Source: Hydractinia symbiolongicarpus
Lineage: Eukaryota; Cnidaria; Hydrozoa; Anthoathecata; Hydractiniidae
DNA length: 64,000 nucleotides
Assembly: GCF_029227915.1 (NCBI RefSeq)
Contig: NC_079885.1
Location: 14,705,001-14,769,000 of the forward strand
Reading direction: 5' to 3'
The position numbers and the translations under genes are program-made. The notes below the pieces were generated by a model. That model was given only the letters and a program-made list of their open reading frames with translations. It was not told where the DNA came from and searched no databases. Positions 39,970-52,500 of the stretch are shown here, piece after piece (the first letter of the stretch is position 1; every line of letters starts with the position of its first letter).

Positions 39970-42900
39970 AATCACGTTCTTCCACGTCCCCAGCAAGGCT
40001 ACCAATGGTCTAGTGTTCGCAGTCTTAATGGAATATGACGTCCCAAGTCCTTTTCCTTGACGCCATGGCTATAGAACACTGTTGACTACGTGCACAACCC
40101 TCTAAAGTCAGTAATATGTCCTTTTGCAGCCTAATAACGCCTTTACACGTAAATGCCGTGATTCCATCACCCTCCGCGGGATACCATTGGTCTAGTCCTT
40201 CCAGTCCCAATGGACTACAACGTGCCAAGTCGTTTTCTTTGGCACCTTGGCGTTAGAAGACCGGCAACTACGCGCACAGTCCTCTAAATGCTGTAACATG
40301 GCCTTTTACAGACTAATAAAGGTCTTACACGCAAATCACGTTCTTCCACGTCTCCAGCAAGGCTACCAATGGTCTAGCCTAATAAAGGTGTTATACGTAA
40401 ATAGCGTCGTTCCACCTGCCTGCGCAAGTTACCATAGGAGTAGTCCTTCCAGTCTCAATGGACTATGACGTCCCAAGTTCTTTTCCTTGGCGCCATGGCT
40501 TTAGAGCAAGGTTAACTCCGTGCACAGCCCTCTAAATGCTGTAACATGGCCTTTTGCAGACTAATAAAGGCTTTAAACGTAAATACTGTTGTTCCAACTG
40601 CCTGCGCAGGTTACCATAGGAGTAGTCCTTCCAGTCTCAATGGACTATGACGTCCCAAGTCCTTTTCCTTGGCGCCATGGCTTTAGAACACTTTTAACTC
40701 CGTGCACAGCCCTCTAAAGGCTGTAATATGGCCATTTGCAGCCTAATAAAGGTGTTATACGTAAATAGCGTCGTTCCACCTGCCTGCGCAGGTTACCATA
40801 GGAGTAGTCCTTCCCGTCTCAATGGACTATGACGTCCCAAGTCCTTTTCCTTGGCGCCATGGCTTTAGAGCAAGGTTAACTCCGTGCACAGCCCTCTAAA
40901 TGCTGTAACATGGTCTTTTGCAGACTAATAAAGGCTTTAAACGTAAATACTGTCGTTCCAACTGCCTGCGCAGGTCACCATAGGAGTAGTTCTTCCAGTC
41001 CCAATGGACTATGACGTCCCAAGTCCTTTTCCTTGGCGCCATGGCTATAGAACACTGTTAACTACGTGCACAGCCCTCTAAAGGCAGTAATATGGCCATT
41101 TGGAGCCTAATAAAGGCCTTACACGTAAATCACGTTCTTCCACGTCCCCAGCAAGGCTACCAATGGTCTAGTGTTCCCAGTCCTAATGGAATAAGACGTC
41201 CGAAGTCCTTTTCCTTGACGCCATGGCTATAGAACACTGTCAACTACGCGCACAGTCCTTTAAGTGCTGTAATATTGCCTTTTGTGGCCAATTAAAGGCT
41301 TTACACGGAAATAACGTGGTTCCACCACCCTTCGCGGGATACCATTGGTCTAGTCCTTCCAGTCCCAATGGACTACAACGTGCCAAGTCGTTTTCTTTGG
41401 CACCTTGGCTTTAGAAGACCGGCAATTACGCGCACAGTCCTCTAAATGCTGTAACATGGCCTTTTACAGACTAATAAAGGGCTTACACGCAAATCACGTT
41501 CTTCCACGTCTCCAGCAAGGCTACCAATGGTCTAGTGTTCCCAGTCTTAATGGAATATGACGTCCAAAGCCCTTTTTCTTGACGCCATGGCTATAGAACA
41601 CTGTTAACTACGTGCACAGCCCCCTGTAAGCCGTATTATTGCCTTTGCAGCCTAATAAAGGCCTTGGACGTAAACCACGTGCTTCCACGCTCCAAGCCAG
41701 GCTATCATTGATCTAGTCCTTCCAGTCTCAATGGACTATGACGTCCCAAGTCCTTTTCCTTGGTGCCATGGCTATAGAACACTGTTAACTACGCGCACAG
41801 TCCTCTAAATGCTGTAACATTGCCTTTTACAGACTAATAAAGGTCTTACGCGCAAATCACATTCTTCCACGTTCCCAGCAAGGCTACCAATGGTCTAGTG
41901 TTCGCAGTCTTAATGAAATATGACGTCCAAAGTCCTTTTCCTTGTCGCCATGGCTATAGAACACTGTCAACTACGCGCACAGGCCTTTAAATGCTGTAAT
42001 ATTGCCTTTTGTAGCCAAATAAAGGCCTAACACGTTAACCACGTGCTTCCACGCTCCCAACCAGGCTACCATTGGTCTAGTGTTTTCAGTCTCAATGTAA
42101 TATGACGTCCCAAGTCATTTTCCTTAGCGCCATGGCTTTAGAACACTTTTAACTCCGTGCACAGCCCTCTAAAGGCTGTAATATGGCCATTTGAAGTTAA
42201 ATAAAGGCTTTAAACGTAAACACTGTCGTTCCAACTGCCAGCGCAGGTTACCATAGGAGTAGTCCTTCCAGTCTCAATGGACTATGACGTCCCAAGTCCT
42301 TTTCCTTGGCGCCTTGGCTATAGAACACTGTTAACTACGTGCACAGCCCTCTAAAGGCAGTAATATGGCCATTTGCAGCCTAATAAAGGCCTTACACGTA
42401 AATCACGTTCTTTCACGTCCCCAGCAAGGCTACCAATGGTCTAGTGTTCCCAGTCTTAATGAAATAAGACGTCCAAAGTCCTTTTCCTTGACGCCATGGC
42501 TATAGAACACTGTCAACTACGTGCACAGCCCTCTAAAGGCTGTAATATGGCCATTTGCAGCCTATTAAAGGCCTTATACGTAAATACTGTCGCTCCACCT
42601 GCCTGCGCAAGTTACCATTGCTGTAGTCCTTCCAGTCTCAATGGACTATGACGTCCCAAGTCGTTTTCTTTGTCGCCGTGACGTTTAAAAACCCGCAAGT
42701 ACGCGCACAGTCCTCTAAATGCTATAGTATGGCTTTTGTAAGTCTAAAAAAGGCCTTACGCGTAAATCACGTGCTTCCACTCTCCAAACCAGGCTACCAA
42801 TGGTGTACCTTTCCGACTATCATTGAACTACGACGTCCCAATTCCTTTTCCTTGGCGCTTTAGCGTTAAAACACATTTAACTACGTGCACGGCCCTTTGA

Positions 42901-45900
42901 ACGCTGTAATATGGCCATTTGCCTCCTATTAAAGGCCTTATACGTAAATACTGTCGCTCCACCTGCCTGCGCAAGTTACCATTGGTCTAGTGTTTTCAGT
43001 CTCAATGTAATATGACGTCCCAAGTCATTTTCCTTAACGCCATGGCTTTAGAACACTTTTAACTCCGTGCACAGCCCTCTAAAGGCTGTAATATGGCCAT
43101 TTGCAGTTAAATAAAGGCTTTAAACGTAAACACTGTCGTTCCAACTGCCTGCGCAGGTTACCATAGGAGTAGTCCTTCCAGTCTCAATGGACTATGACGT
43201 CCCAAGTCCTTTTCCTTAGCGCCATGGCTATAGAACACTGTTAACTACGTGCACAGCCCTCTAAAGGCAGTAATATGGCCATTTGCAGCCTAATAAAGGC
43301 CTTACACGTAAATCACGTTCTTCCACGTCCCCAGCAAGGCTACCAATGGTCTAGTGTTCCCAGTCTTAATGGAATAAGATGTCCAAAGTCCTTTTCCTTG
43401 ACGCCATGGCTATAGAACACTGTTAACTACGTGTACAGCCCTCTAAAGTCAGTAATATGGCCTTTTGCGGCCTAATAAAGCCTTTACACGAAAATACCGT
43501 GATTCCACCACCCTCCGCGGGATACCATTGGTCTAGTCCTTCAAGTCCCAATGGACTACAACGTCCCAAGTCGTTTTCTTTGGCACCTTGGCGTTAGAAG
43601 ACCGCCAACTACGCGCACAGTCCTCTAAATGCTGTAACGTGGCCTTTTACAGACTAATAAAGGTCTTACACGCAAATCACGTTCTTCCACGCCCCAAGCA
43701 AGGTTACCAATGGTCTAGTGTTCCCAGTCTTAATGGAATATGACGTCTCAAGTCCTTTTCCTTAGCGCTTTAGCGTTAAAACACTTTTTACTACGTGCAC
43801 AGACCTCTAAATGCTGTAATATTGCCTTTTGCGGCCTAATAAAGCCTTTACACGTAAATAACGTGGTTCCACCACCCTTCGCGGGATACCATTAGTCTAG
43901 TTCTTCCAGTCTCAATAGACTATGACGTCCCAAGTCCTTTTCCTTGGCGCCATGGCTTTAGAACACTTTTAACTCCGTGCACAGCCCTCTAAAGGCTGTA
44001 ATATGGCCATTTGCAGCCTAATAAAGGTGTTATACGTAAATAGCGTCGTTCCACCTGCCTGCGCAAGTTACCATAGGAGTAGTCCTTCCAGTCTCAATGG
44101 ACTATGACGTCCCAAGTCCTTTTCCTTGGCGCCATGGCTTTAGAGCAAGGTTAACTCCGTGCACAGCCCTCTAAATGCTGTAACATGGCCTTTTGCAGAC
44201 TAATAAAGGCTTTAAACGTAAATACTGTCGTTCCAACTGCCTGCGCAGGTTACCATAGGAGTAGTCCTTCCAGTCTCAATGGACTATGACGTCCCAAGTC
44301 CTTTTCCTTGGCGCCATGGCTATAGAACACTGTTAACTACGTGCACAGCCCTCTAAAGGCAGTAATATGGCCATTTGGAGCCTAATAAAGGCCTTACACG
44401 TAAATCACGTTCTTCCACGTCCCCAGCAAGGCTACCAATGGTCTAGTGTTCCCAGTCTTAATGGAATAAGACGTCCAAAGTCCTTTTTCTTGACGCCATG
44501 GCTATAGAACACTTTTAACTCCGTGCACAGCCCTCTAAAGGCTGTAATATGGCCATTTGCAGCCTAATAAAGGTGTTATACGTAAACAGCGTCGTTCCAC
44601 CTGCCTGCGCAAGTTACCATAGGAGTAGTCCTTCCAGTCTCAATGGACTATGACGTCCCAAGTCCTTTTCCTTGGCGCCATGGCTTTAGAACAATGTTAA
44701 CTCCGTGCACAGCCCTCTAAATGCTGTAATATTGCCTTTTGCAGCCAAATAAAGGCTTTACACGTAAATAACGTGGTTCCACCACCCTTCGCGGGATACC
44801 ATTAGTCTAGTCCTTCCAGTCTCAATAGACTATGACGTCCCAACTCCTTTTCCTTGGCGCCATGGCTTTAGAACACTTTTAACTCCGTGCACAGCCCCCT
44901 AAAGGCTGTAATATGGCCTTTTGCAGACTAAAAAAAGGCCTTACACGTAAACCACGTGCTTCCACGCTCCCAACCAGGCTACCATTGGTCTAGTGTTTTC
45001 AGTCTCAATGTAATATGACGTACCAAGTCATTTTCCTTGGCGCCATGGCTTTAGAATACTTTTAACTCCGTGCACAGCCCTCTAAATGCTGTAATATGGC
45101 CATTTGCAGTTAAATAAAGGCTTTAAACGTAAACACTATCGTTCCAACTGCCTCCGCGGGATACCATTGGTCTAGTCCTTCCAGTCCCAATGGACTACAA
45201 CGTCCCAAGTCGTTTTCTTTGGCACCTTGGCGTTAGAAGACCGGCAACTACGCGCACAGTCCTCTAAATGCTGTAACATGGCCTTTTACAGACTAATAAA
45301 GGTCTTACACGCAAATCACGTTCTTCCACGCCCCAAGCAAGGTTACCAATGGTCTAGTGTTCCCAGTCTTAATAAAATATGACGTCTCAAGTCCTTTTCC
45401 GTGACGCCATGGCTTTAGAGCACTGTTAACTACGTCCACAGCCCTCTAAATGCGGCATTATCGTCTTTTGCAGGCTAATAAAGGCCTTACCCGTAAATAA
45501 CGTGCTTCCATGCTCCCAGCCATGCTACCATTGATGTAGTCCTTCCAGTCTCAATGGAATACGATGTTCCAAGTCGTTTTCCTTCGCGCTATGGCGTTAG
45601 AACACTGCTAACTACGTGCACGGCCCTTTGAACGCTGTAATATGGCCATTTGCAGCCTATTAAAAGCCTTATACGTAAATACTGTCGCTCCACCTTCCTG
45701 CGCAAGTTACCATTGGTGTAGTCCTTCCAGTCTCAATGGACAATGACGTCCCAAGTCGTTTTATTTGACGCCGTGACGTTTGAAAACGCCTAAGTACGCG
45801 CACAGTCCTCTAAATGCTATAGTATGGCCTTTGTAAGTCTAAAAAAGGCCTTACGCGTAAATCACGTGCTTCCACTCTCTAAACCAAGCTACCAATGGTG

Positions 45901-47570
45901 TACCTTTTGCGATTATCATTGAACTACGACGTCACAATTCCTTTTCCTTGATGCCATGGCTATAGAACACTGTCAACTACGCGCACAGTCCTTTAAATGC
46001 TGTAATATTGCCTTTTGTAGCCAAATAAAGGCTTTACACGTAAATAACGTGGTTCCATCACCCTTCGCGGGATACCATTAGTCTAGTCCTTCCAGTCTCA
46101 ATAGACTATGACGTCTCAAGTCCTTTTCCTTGGCGCTTTAGCGTTAAAACACTTTTTACTACGTGCACAGACCTCTAAATGCTGTAATATTGCCTTTTGC
46201 AGCCATATAAAGGCTTAACACGTAAATAACGTGGTTCCACCACCCTTCGCGGGATACCATTAGTCTATTCCTTCCAGTCTTAATAGACTATGACGTTCCA
46301 AGTCCTTTTCCTTGGCGCCATGGCCTTAGAACACTTTTAACTTCGTGCACAGCCCTCTAAAGGCTGTAATATGGCCATTTGCAGCCTAATAAAAGTGTTA
46401 TACGTAAATAGCGTCGTTCCACCTGCCTGCGCAGGTTACCATAGGAGTAGTCCTTCCAGTCTCAATGGACTATGACGTCCCAAGTCCTTTTCCTTGGCGC
46501 CATGGCTTTAGAACAAGGTTAACTCCGTGCACAGCCCTCTAAATGCTGTAACATGGCCTTTTGCAGACTAATAAAGGCTTTAAACGTAAATACTGTCGTT
46601 CCAACTGCCTGCGCAGGTTACCATAGGAGTAGTCCTTCCAGTCTCAATGGACTATGACGTCCCAAGTCCTTTTCCTTGGCGCCATGGCTATAGAACACTG
46701 TTAACTACGTGCACAGCCCTCTAAAGGCAGTAATATGGCGATTTGGAGCCTAATAAAGGCCTTACACGTAAATCACGTTCTACCACGTCCTCAGCAAGGC
46801 TACCAATGGTCTAGTGTTCCCAGTCTTAATGGAATAAGACGTCCAAAGTCCTTTTCCTTGACGCCATGGCTATAGAACACTGTCAACTACGCGCACAGTC
46901 CTTTAAATGCTGTAATATTGCCTTTTGTAGCCAAATAAAGGCTTTACACGGAAATAACGTGGTTCCACCACCCTTCGCGGGATACCATTAGTCTAGTCCT
47001 TCCAGTCTCAATAGACTATGACGTCCCAAGTCCTTTTCCTTGGCGCCATGGCTTTAGAACATTTTTAACTCCGTGCACAGCCCTCTAAAGGCTGTAATAT
47101 GGCCATTTGCAGTTAAATAAAGGCTTTAAACGCAAACACTGTCGTTCCAACTGCCTGCGCAGGTTACCATAGGAGTAGTCCTTCCAGTCTCAATGGACTA
47201 TGACGTCCCAAGTCCTTTTCCTTGGAGCCATGGCTATAGAACACTGTTAACTACGTGCACAGCCCTCTAAAGGCTGTAATATGGCCTTTTGCAGACTAAA
47301 AAAAGGCCTTACACGTAAACCACGTGCTTCCACGCTCCCAACCAGGCTACCATTGGTCTAGTGTTTTCAGTCTCAATGTAATATGACGTACCAAGTCATT
47401 TTCCTTGGCGCCATGGCTTTAGAATACTTTTAACTCCGTGCACAGCCCTCTAAAGGCTGTAATATGGCCATTTGCAGTTAAATAAAGGCTTTAAACGTAA
47501 ACACTGTCGTTCCAACTGCCTCCGCGGGATACCATTGGTCTAGTCCTTCCAGTCCCAATGGACTACAACG
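39970..47570. repeat. Large satellite higher-order unit, copy C
   Basis: The counterpart of copy A (29175-37060). It has one additional monomer near 43945-44126 (TTTAGAACACTTTTAACTCC with GTGTTATACG) and lacks the 467-bp local block. Point differences are few, for example GTGACGTCATGG at 34891 against GTGACGCCATGG at 45401. Such low divergence over >7 kb implies a recent duplication. Confidence 0.85.
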
Positions 47571-49990
47571 TCCCAAGTCGTTTTCTTTGGCACCTTGGCG
47601 TTAGAAGACCGCCAACTACGCGCACAGTCCTCTAAATGCTGTAACATGGCCTTTTACAGACTAATAAAGGTCTTACACGCAAATCACGTTCTTCCACGCC
47701 CCAAGCAAGGTTACCAATGGTCTAGTGTTCCCAGTCTTAATAAAATATGACGTCTCAAGTCCTTTTCCGTGACGCCATGGCTTTAGAGCACTGTTAACTA
47801 CGTCCACAGCCCTCTAAATGCGGCATTATCGTCTTTTGCAGGCTAATAAAGGCCTTACCCGTAAATAACGTGCTTCCATGCTCCCAGCCATGCTACCATT
47901 GATGTAGTCCTTCCAGTCTCAATGGAATACGATGTTCCAAGTCGTTTTCCTTCGCGCTATGGCGTTAGAACACTGCTAACTACGTGCACGGCCCTTTGAA
48001 CGCTGTAATATGGCCATTTGCAGCCTATTAAAAGCCTTATACGTAAATACTGTCGCTCCACCTGCCTGCGCAAGTTACCATTGGTGTAGTCCTTCCAGTC
48101 TCAATGGACAATGACGTCCCAAGTCGTTTTCTTTGACGCCGTGACGTTTGAAAACGCCTAAGTACGCGCACAGTCCTCTAAATGCTATAGTATGGCCTTT
48201 GTAAGTCTAAAAAAGGCCTTACGCGTAAATCACGTGCTTCCACTCTCCAAACCAGGCTACCAATGGTGTACCTTTTGCGACTATCATTGAACTACGACGT
48301 CACAATTCCTTTTCCTTGGCGCTTTAGCGTTAAAACACTTTTTACTACGTGCACAGACCTCTAAATGCTGTAATATTGCCTTTTGCAGCCAAATAAAGGC
48401 TTTACACGTAAATAACGTGGTTCCATCACCCTTCGCGGGATACCATTAGTCTAGTCCTTCCAGGCTCAATAGACTATGACGTCTCAAGTCCTTTTCCTTG
48501 GCGCTTTAGCGTTAAAACACTTTTTACTACGTGCACAGACCTCTAAATGCTGTAATATTGCCTTTTGCAGCCAAATAAAGGCTTAACACGTAAATAGCGT
48601 CGTTCCACCTGCCTGCGCAGGTTACCATAGGAGTAGTCCTTCCAGTCTCAATGGACTATGACGTCCCAAGTCCTTTTCCTTGGCGCCATGGCTTTAGAAC
48701 AAGGTTAACTCCGTAAACAGCCCTCTAAATGCTGTAACATGGCCTTTTGCAGACTAATAAAGGCCTTATACCTAAATACTGTCGCTCCACCTGCCTGCGC
48801 AAGTTACCATTGGTGTAGGCCTTCCAGTCTCAATGGACAATGACGTCCCAAGTCGTTTTCTTTGACGCCGTGACGTTTGAAAACACGCAAGTACGCGCAC
48901 AGTCCTCTAAATGCTATAGTATGGCCTTTGTAAGTCTAAAAAAGGCCTTACGCGTAAATCACGTGCTTCCACTCTCCAAACCAGGCTACCAATGGTGTAC
49001 CTTTTGCGACTATCATTGAACAACGACGTCACAATTCCTTTTCCTTGGCGCTTTAGCGTTAAAACACTTTTCACTACGTGCACAGACCTCTAGATGCTGT
49101 AATATTGCCTTTTGCAGCCAAATAAAGGCTTTACACGTAAATAACGAGGTTGCACCACCCTTCGCGGGATACCATTAGTCTAGTCCTTCCAGTCTCAATA
49201 GACTATGACGTCCCAAGTCCTTTTCCTTGGCGCCATGGCTTTAGAACATTTTTAACTCCGTGCACAGCCCTCTAAAGGCCGTAATATGGCCATTTGCAGT
49301 TAAATAAAGGCTTTAAACGTAAACACTGTCGTTCCAACTGCCTGCGCATGTTACCATAGGAGTAGTCCTTCCAGTCTCAATGGACTATGACGTCCCAAGT
49401 CCTTTTCCTTAGCGCCATGGCTTTAGAACAAGGTTAACTCCGTAAACAGCCCTCTAAATGCTGTAACATGGCCTTTTGCAGACTAATAAAGGCCTTATAC
49501 CTAAATACAGTCGCTCCACCTGCCTGCGCAAGTTACCATTGGTGTAGGCCTTCCAGTCTCAATGGACAATGACGTCCCAAGTCGTTTTCTTTGACGCCGT
49601 GACGTTTGAAAACGCCTAAGTACGCGCACAGTCCTCTAAATGCTATAGTATGGCCTTTGTAAGTCTAAAAAAGGCCTTACGCGTAAATCACGTGCTTCCA
49701 CTCTCCAAACCAGGCTACCAATGGTGTACCTTTTGCGACTATCATTGAACAACGACGTCACAATTCCTTTTCCTTGGCGCTTTAGCGTTAAAACACTTTT
49801 CACTACGTGCACAGACCTCTAGATGCTGTAATATTGCCTTTTGCAGCCAAATAAAGGCTTTACACGTAAATAACGAGGTTCCACCACCCTTCGCGGGATA
49901 CCATTAGTCTAGTCCTTCCAGTCTCAATAGACTATGACGTCCCAAGTCCTTTTCCTTGGCGCCATGCCTTTAGAACAATGTTAACTCCGT
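47571..49990. repeat. Satellite region with a 729-bp local duplication
   Basis: The first part repeats 45.2-46 kb at an offset of about 2368 bp (AATAAAATATGACGTC at 45371 and 47739). Then TTATACCTAAATAC and the private GAACAAGGTTAACTCCGTAAACAGCC occur twice at a 729-bp offset (48771 and 49500), covering about 48.66-49.23 and 49.39-49.96 kb. The extra base over four monomers (728 bp) shows an indel in one copy. Confidence 0.8.
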
Positions 49991-52500
49991 GCACAGCCCT
50001 CTAAATGCTGTAACATGGCCTTTTGCAGACTAATAAAGTCCTTAAACGTAAATACTGTCGTTCCAACTGCCTGCGCAGGTTACCATAGGAGTAGTCCTTC
50101 CAGTCTCAATGGACTATTACGTCCCAAGTCCTTTTCCTTGGCGCCATGGCTATAGAACACTGTTAACTACGTGCACAGCCCTCTAAAGGCAGTAATATGG
50201 CCATTTGCAGACTAATAAAGGCCTTACACGTAAATCACGTTCTTCCACGTCCTCAGCAAGGCTACCAATGGTCTAGTGTTCCCAGTCTTAATGGAATAAG
50301 ACGTCCAAACTCCTTTACCTTGACGCCATGGCTATGGAACACTGTCAACTACGTGCACAGCCCTCTAAAGTCAGTAATATGGCCTTTTGCGGCCTAATAA
50401 AGCCTTTACACGAAAATACCGTGATTCCACCACCCTCCGCGGGATACCATTGGTCTAGTCCTTCCAGTCCCAATGGACTACAACGTCCCAAGTCGTTTTC
50501 TTTGGCACCTTGGCGTTAGAAGACCGGCAACTACGCGCACAGTCCTCTAAATGCTGTAACATGGCCTTTTGTAGACTAAAAAAAGGCCTTACACGTAAAC
50601 CACGTGCTTCCACGCTCCCAACCAGGCTACCATTGGTCTAGTGTTTTCAGTGTTAATAAAATATGAAGTCTCAAGTCCTTTTCCGTGACGCCATGGCTTT
50701 AGAGCACTGTTAACTACGTCCACAGCCCTCTAAATGCGGCATTATCGTCTTTTGCAGGCTAATAAAGGCCTTACCCGTAAATAACGTGCTTCCATGCTCC
50801 CAGCCATGCTACCATTGATGTAGTCCTTCCAGTCTCAATGGAATACGACGTTCCAAGTCGTTTTCCTTCGCGCTATGGCGTTAGAACACTGCTAACTACG
50901 TGCACGGCCCTTTGAACGCTGTAATATGGCCATTTGCAGCCTATTAAAGGCCTTATACGTAAATACTGTCGCTCCACCTGCCTGCGCAAGTTACCATTGG
51001 TATAGTACTTCCAGTCTCAATGGACAATGACGTTCCAAGTCGTTTTCTTTGACGCCGTGACGTTTGAAAACGCCCAAGTACGCGCACAGTCCTCTAAATG
51101 CTATAGTATGGCCTTTGTAAGTCTAAAAAAGGCCTTACGCGTAAATCACGTGCTTCCACTCTCCAAACCAGGCTACCAATGGTGTACCTTTTGCGACTAT
51201 CATTGAACTACGACGTCACAATTTTTTTTCCTTGGCGCCTTAGCGTTAAAACACTTTTTACTACGTGCACAGACCTCTAATTGCTGTAATATTGCCTTTT
51301 GCAGCCAACTAAAGGCTTTACACGTAAATAACGTGGTTCCACCACCCTTGGCGGGATACCATTAGTCTAGTCCTTCCAGTCTCAATAGACTATGACGTCC
51401 CAAGTCCTTTTCCTTGGCGCCATGGCTTTGGAACACTTTTAACTCCGTGCACAGCCCTCTAAAGGCTGTAAGATGGCCATTTGCAGCCTAATAAAGGTGT
51501 TATACGTAAACAGCGTCGTTCCACCTCCCTGCGCAGGTTACCATAGGAGTAGTCCTTCCAGTCTCAATGGACTATGACGTCCCAAGTCCTTTTCCTTGGC
51601 GCCATGGCTTTAGAACAATGTTAAGTCCGTGCACAGCCCTCTAAATGCTGTAACATGGCCTTTTGCAGACTAATAAAGGCTTTAAACGTAAATACTGTCG
51701 TTCCAACTGCCTGCGCAGGTTACCATAGGAGTAGTCCTTCCAGTCTCAATGGACTATTACGTCCCAAGTCCTTTTCCTTGACGCCATGGCTATAGAACAC
51801 TGTCAACTACGCGCACAGTCCTCTAAATGCTGTAACATGGCCTTTTGCAGACTAAAAAAAGGCCTTACACGTAAACCACGTGCTTCCACGCTCCCAACCA
51901 GGCTATCATTGGTCTAGTGTTTTCAGTCTCAATGTAATATGACGTCCGAAGTCATTTTCCTTGGCGCCATGGCTTTAGAACACTTTTAACTCCGTGCACA
52001 GCCCTCTAAAGGCTGTAATATGGCCATTTGCAGTTAAATAAAGGCTTTAAACGTAAACACTGTCGTTCCAACTGCCTGCGCAGGTTACCATATAGGAGTA
52101 GTCCTTCCAGTCTCAATGGACTATGACGTCCCAAGTCCTTTTCCTTGGCGCCATGGCTATAGAACACTGTTAACTACGTGCACAGCCCTCTAAAGGCAGT
52201 AATATGGCCATTTGCAGCCTAATAAAGGCCTTACACGTAAATCACGTTCTTCCACGTCCCCAGCAAGGCTACCAATGGTCTAGTGTTCCCAGTCTTAATG
52301 GAATAAGACGTCCAAAGTCCTTTTCCTTGACGCCATGGCTATAGAACACTTTTAACTCCGTGCACAGCCCTCTAAAGGCTGTAATATGGCCATTTGCGGC
52401 CAAATAAAGCCTTTACACGAAAATACCGTGATTCCACCACCCTCCGCGGGACACCATTGGTCTAGTCCTTCCAGTCCCAATGGACTACAACGTCCCAAGT
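49991..52500. repeat. Mixed satellite monomers, no clear higher-order unit
   Basis: Monomers of several right-half types in irregular order, including the GTTTGAAAACGCC subtype near 51060 and the AATGCGGCATTATCG subtype near 50733. A 2-bp insertion (CCATATAGGAG) lies near 52090. I noticed nothing but satellite here. Confidence 0.8.
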
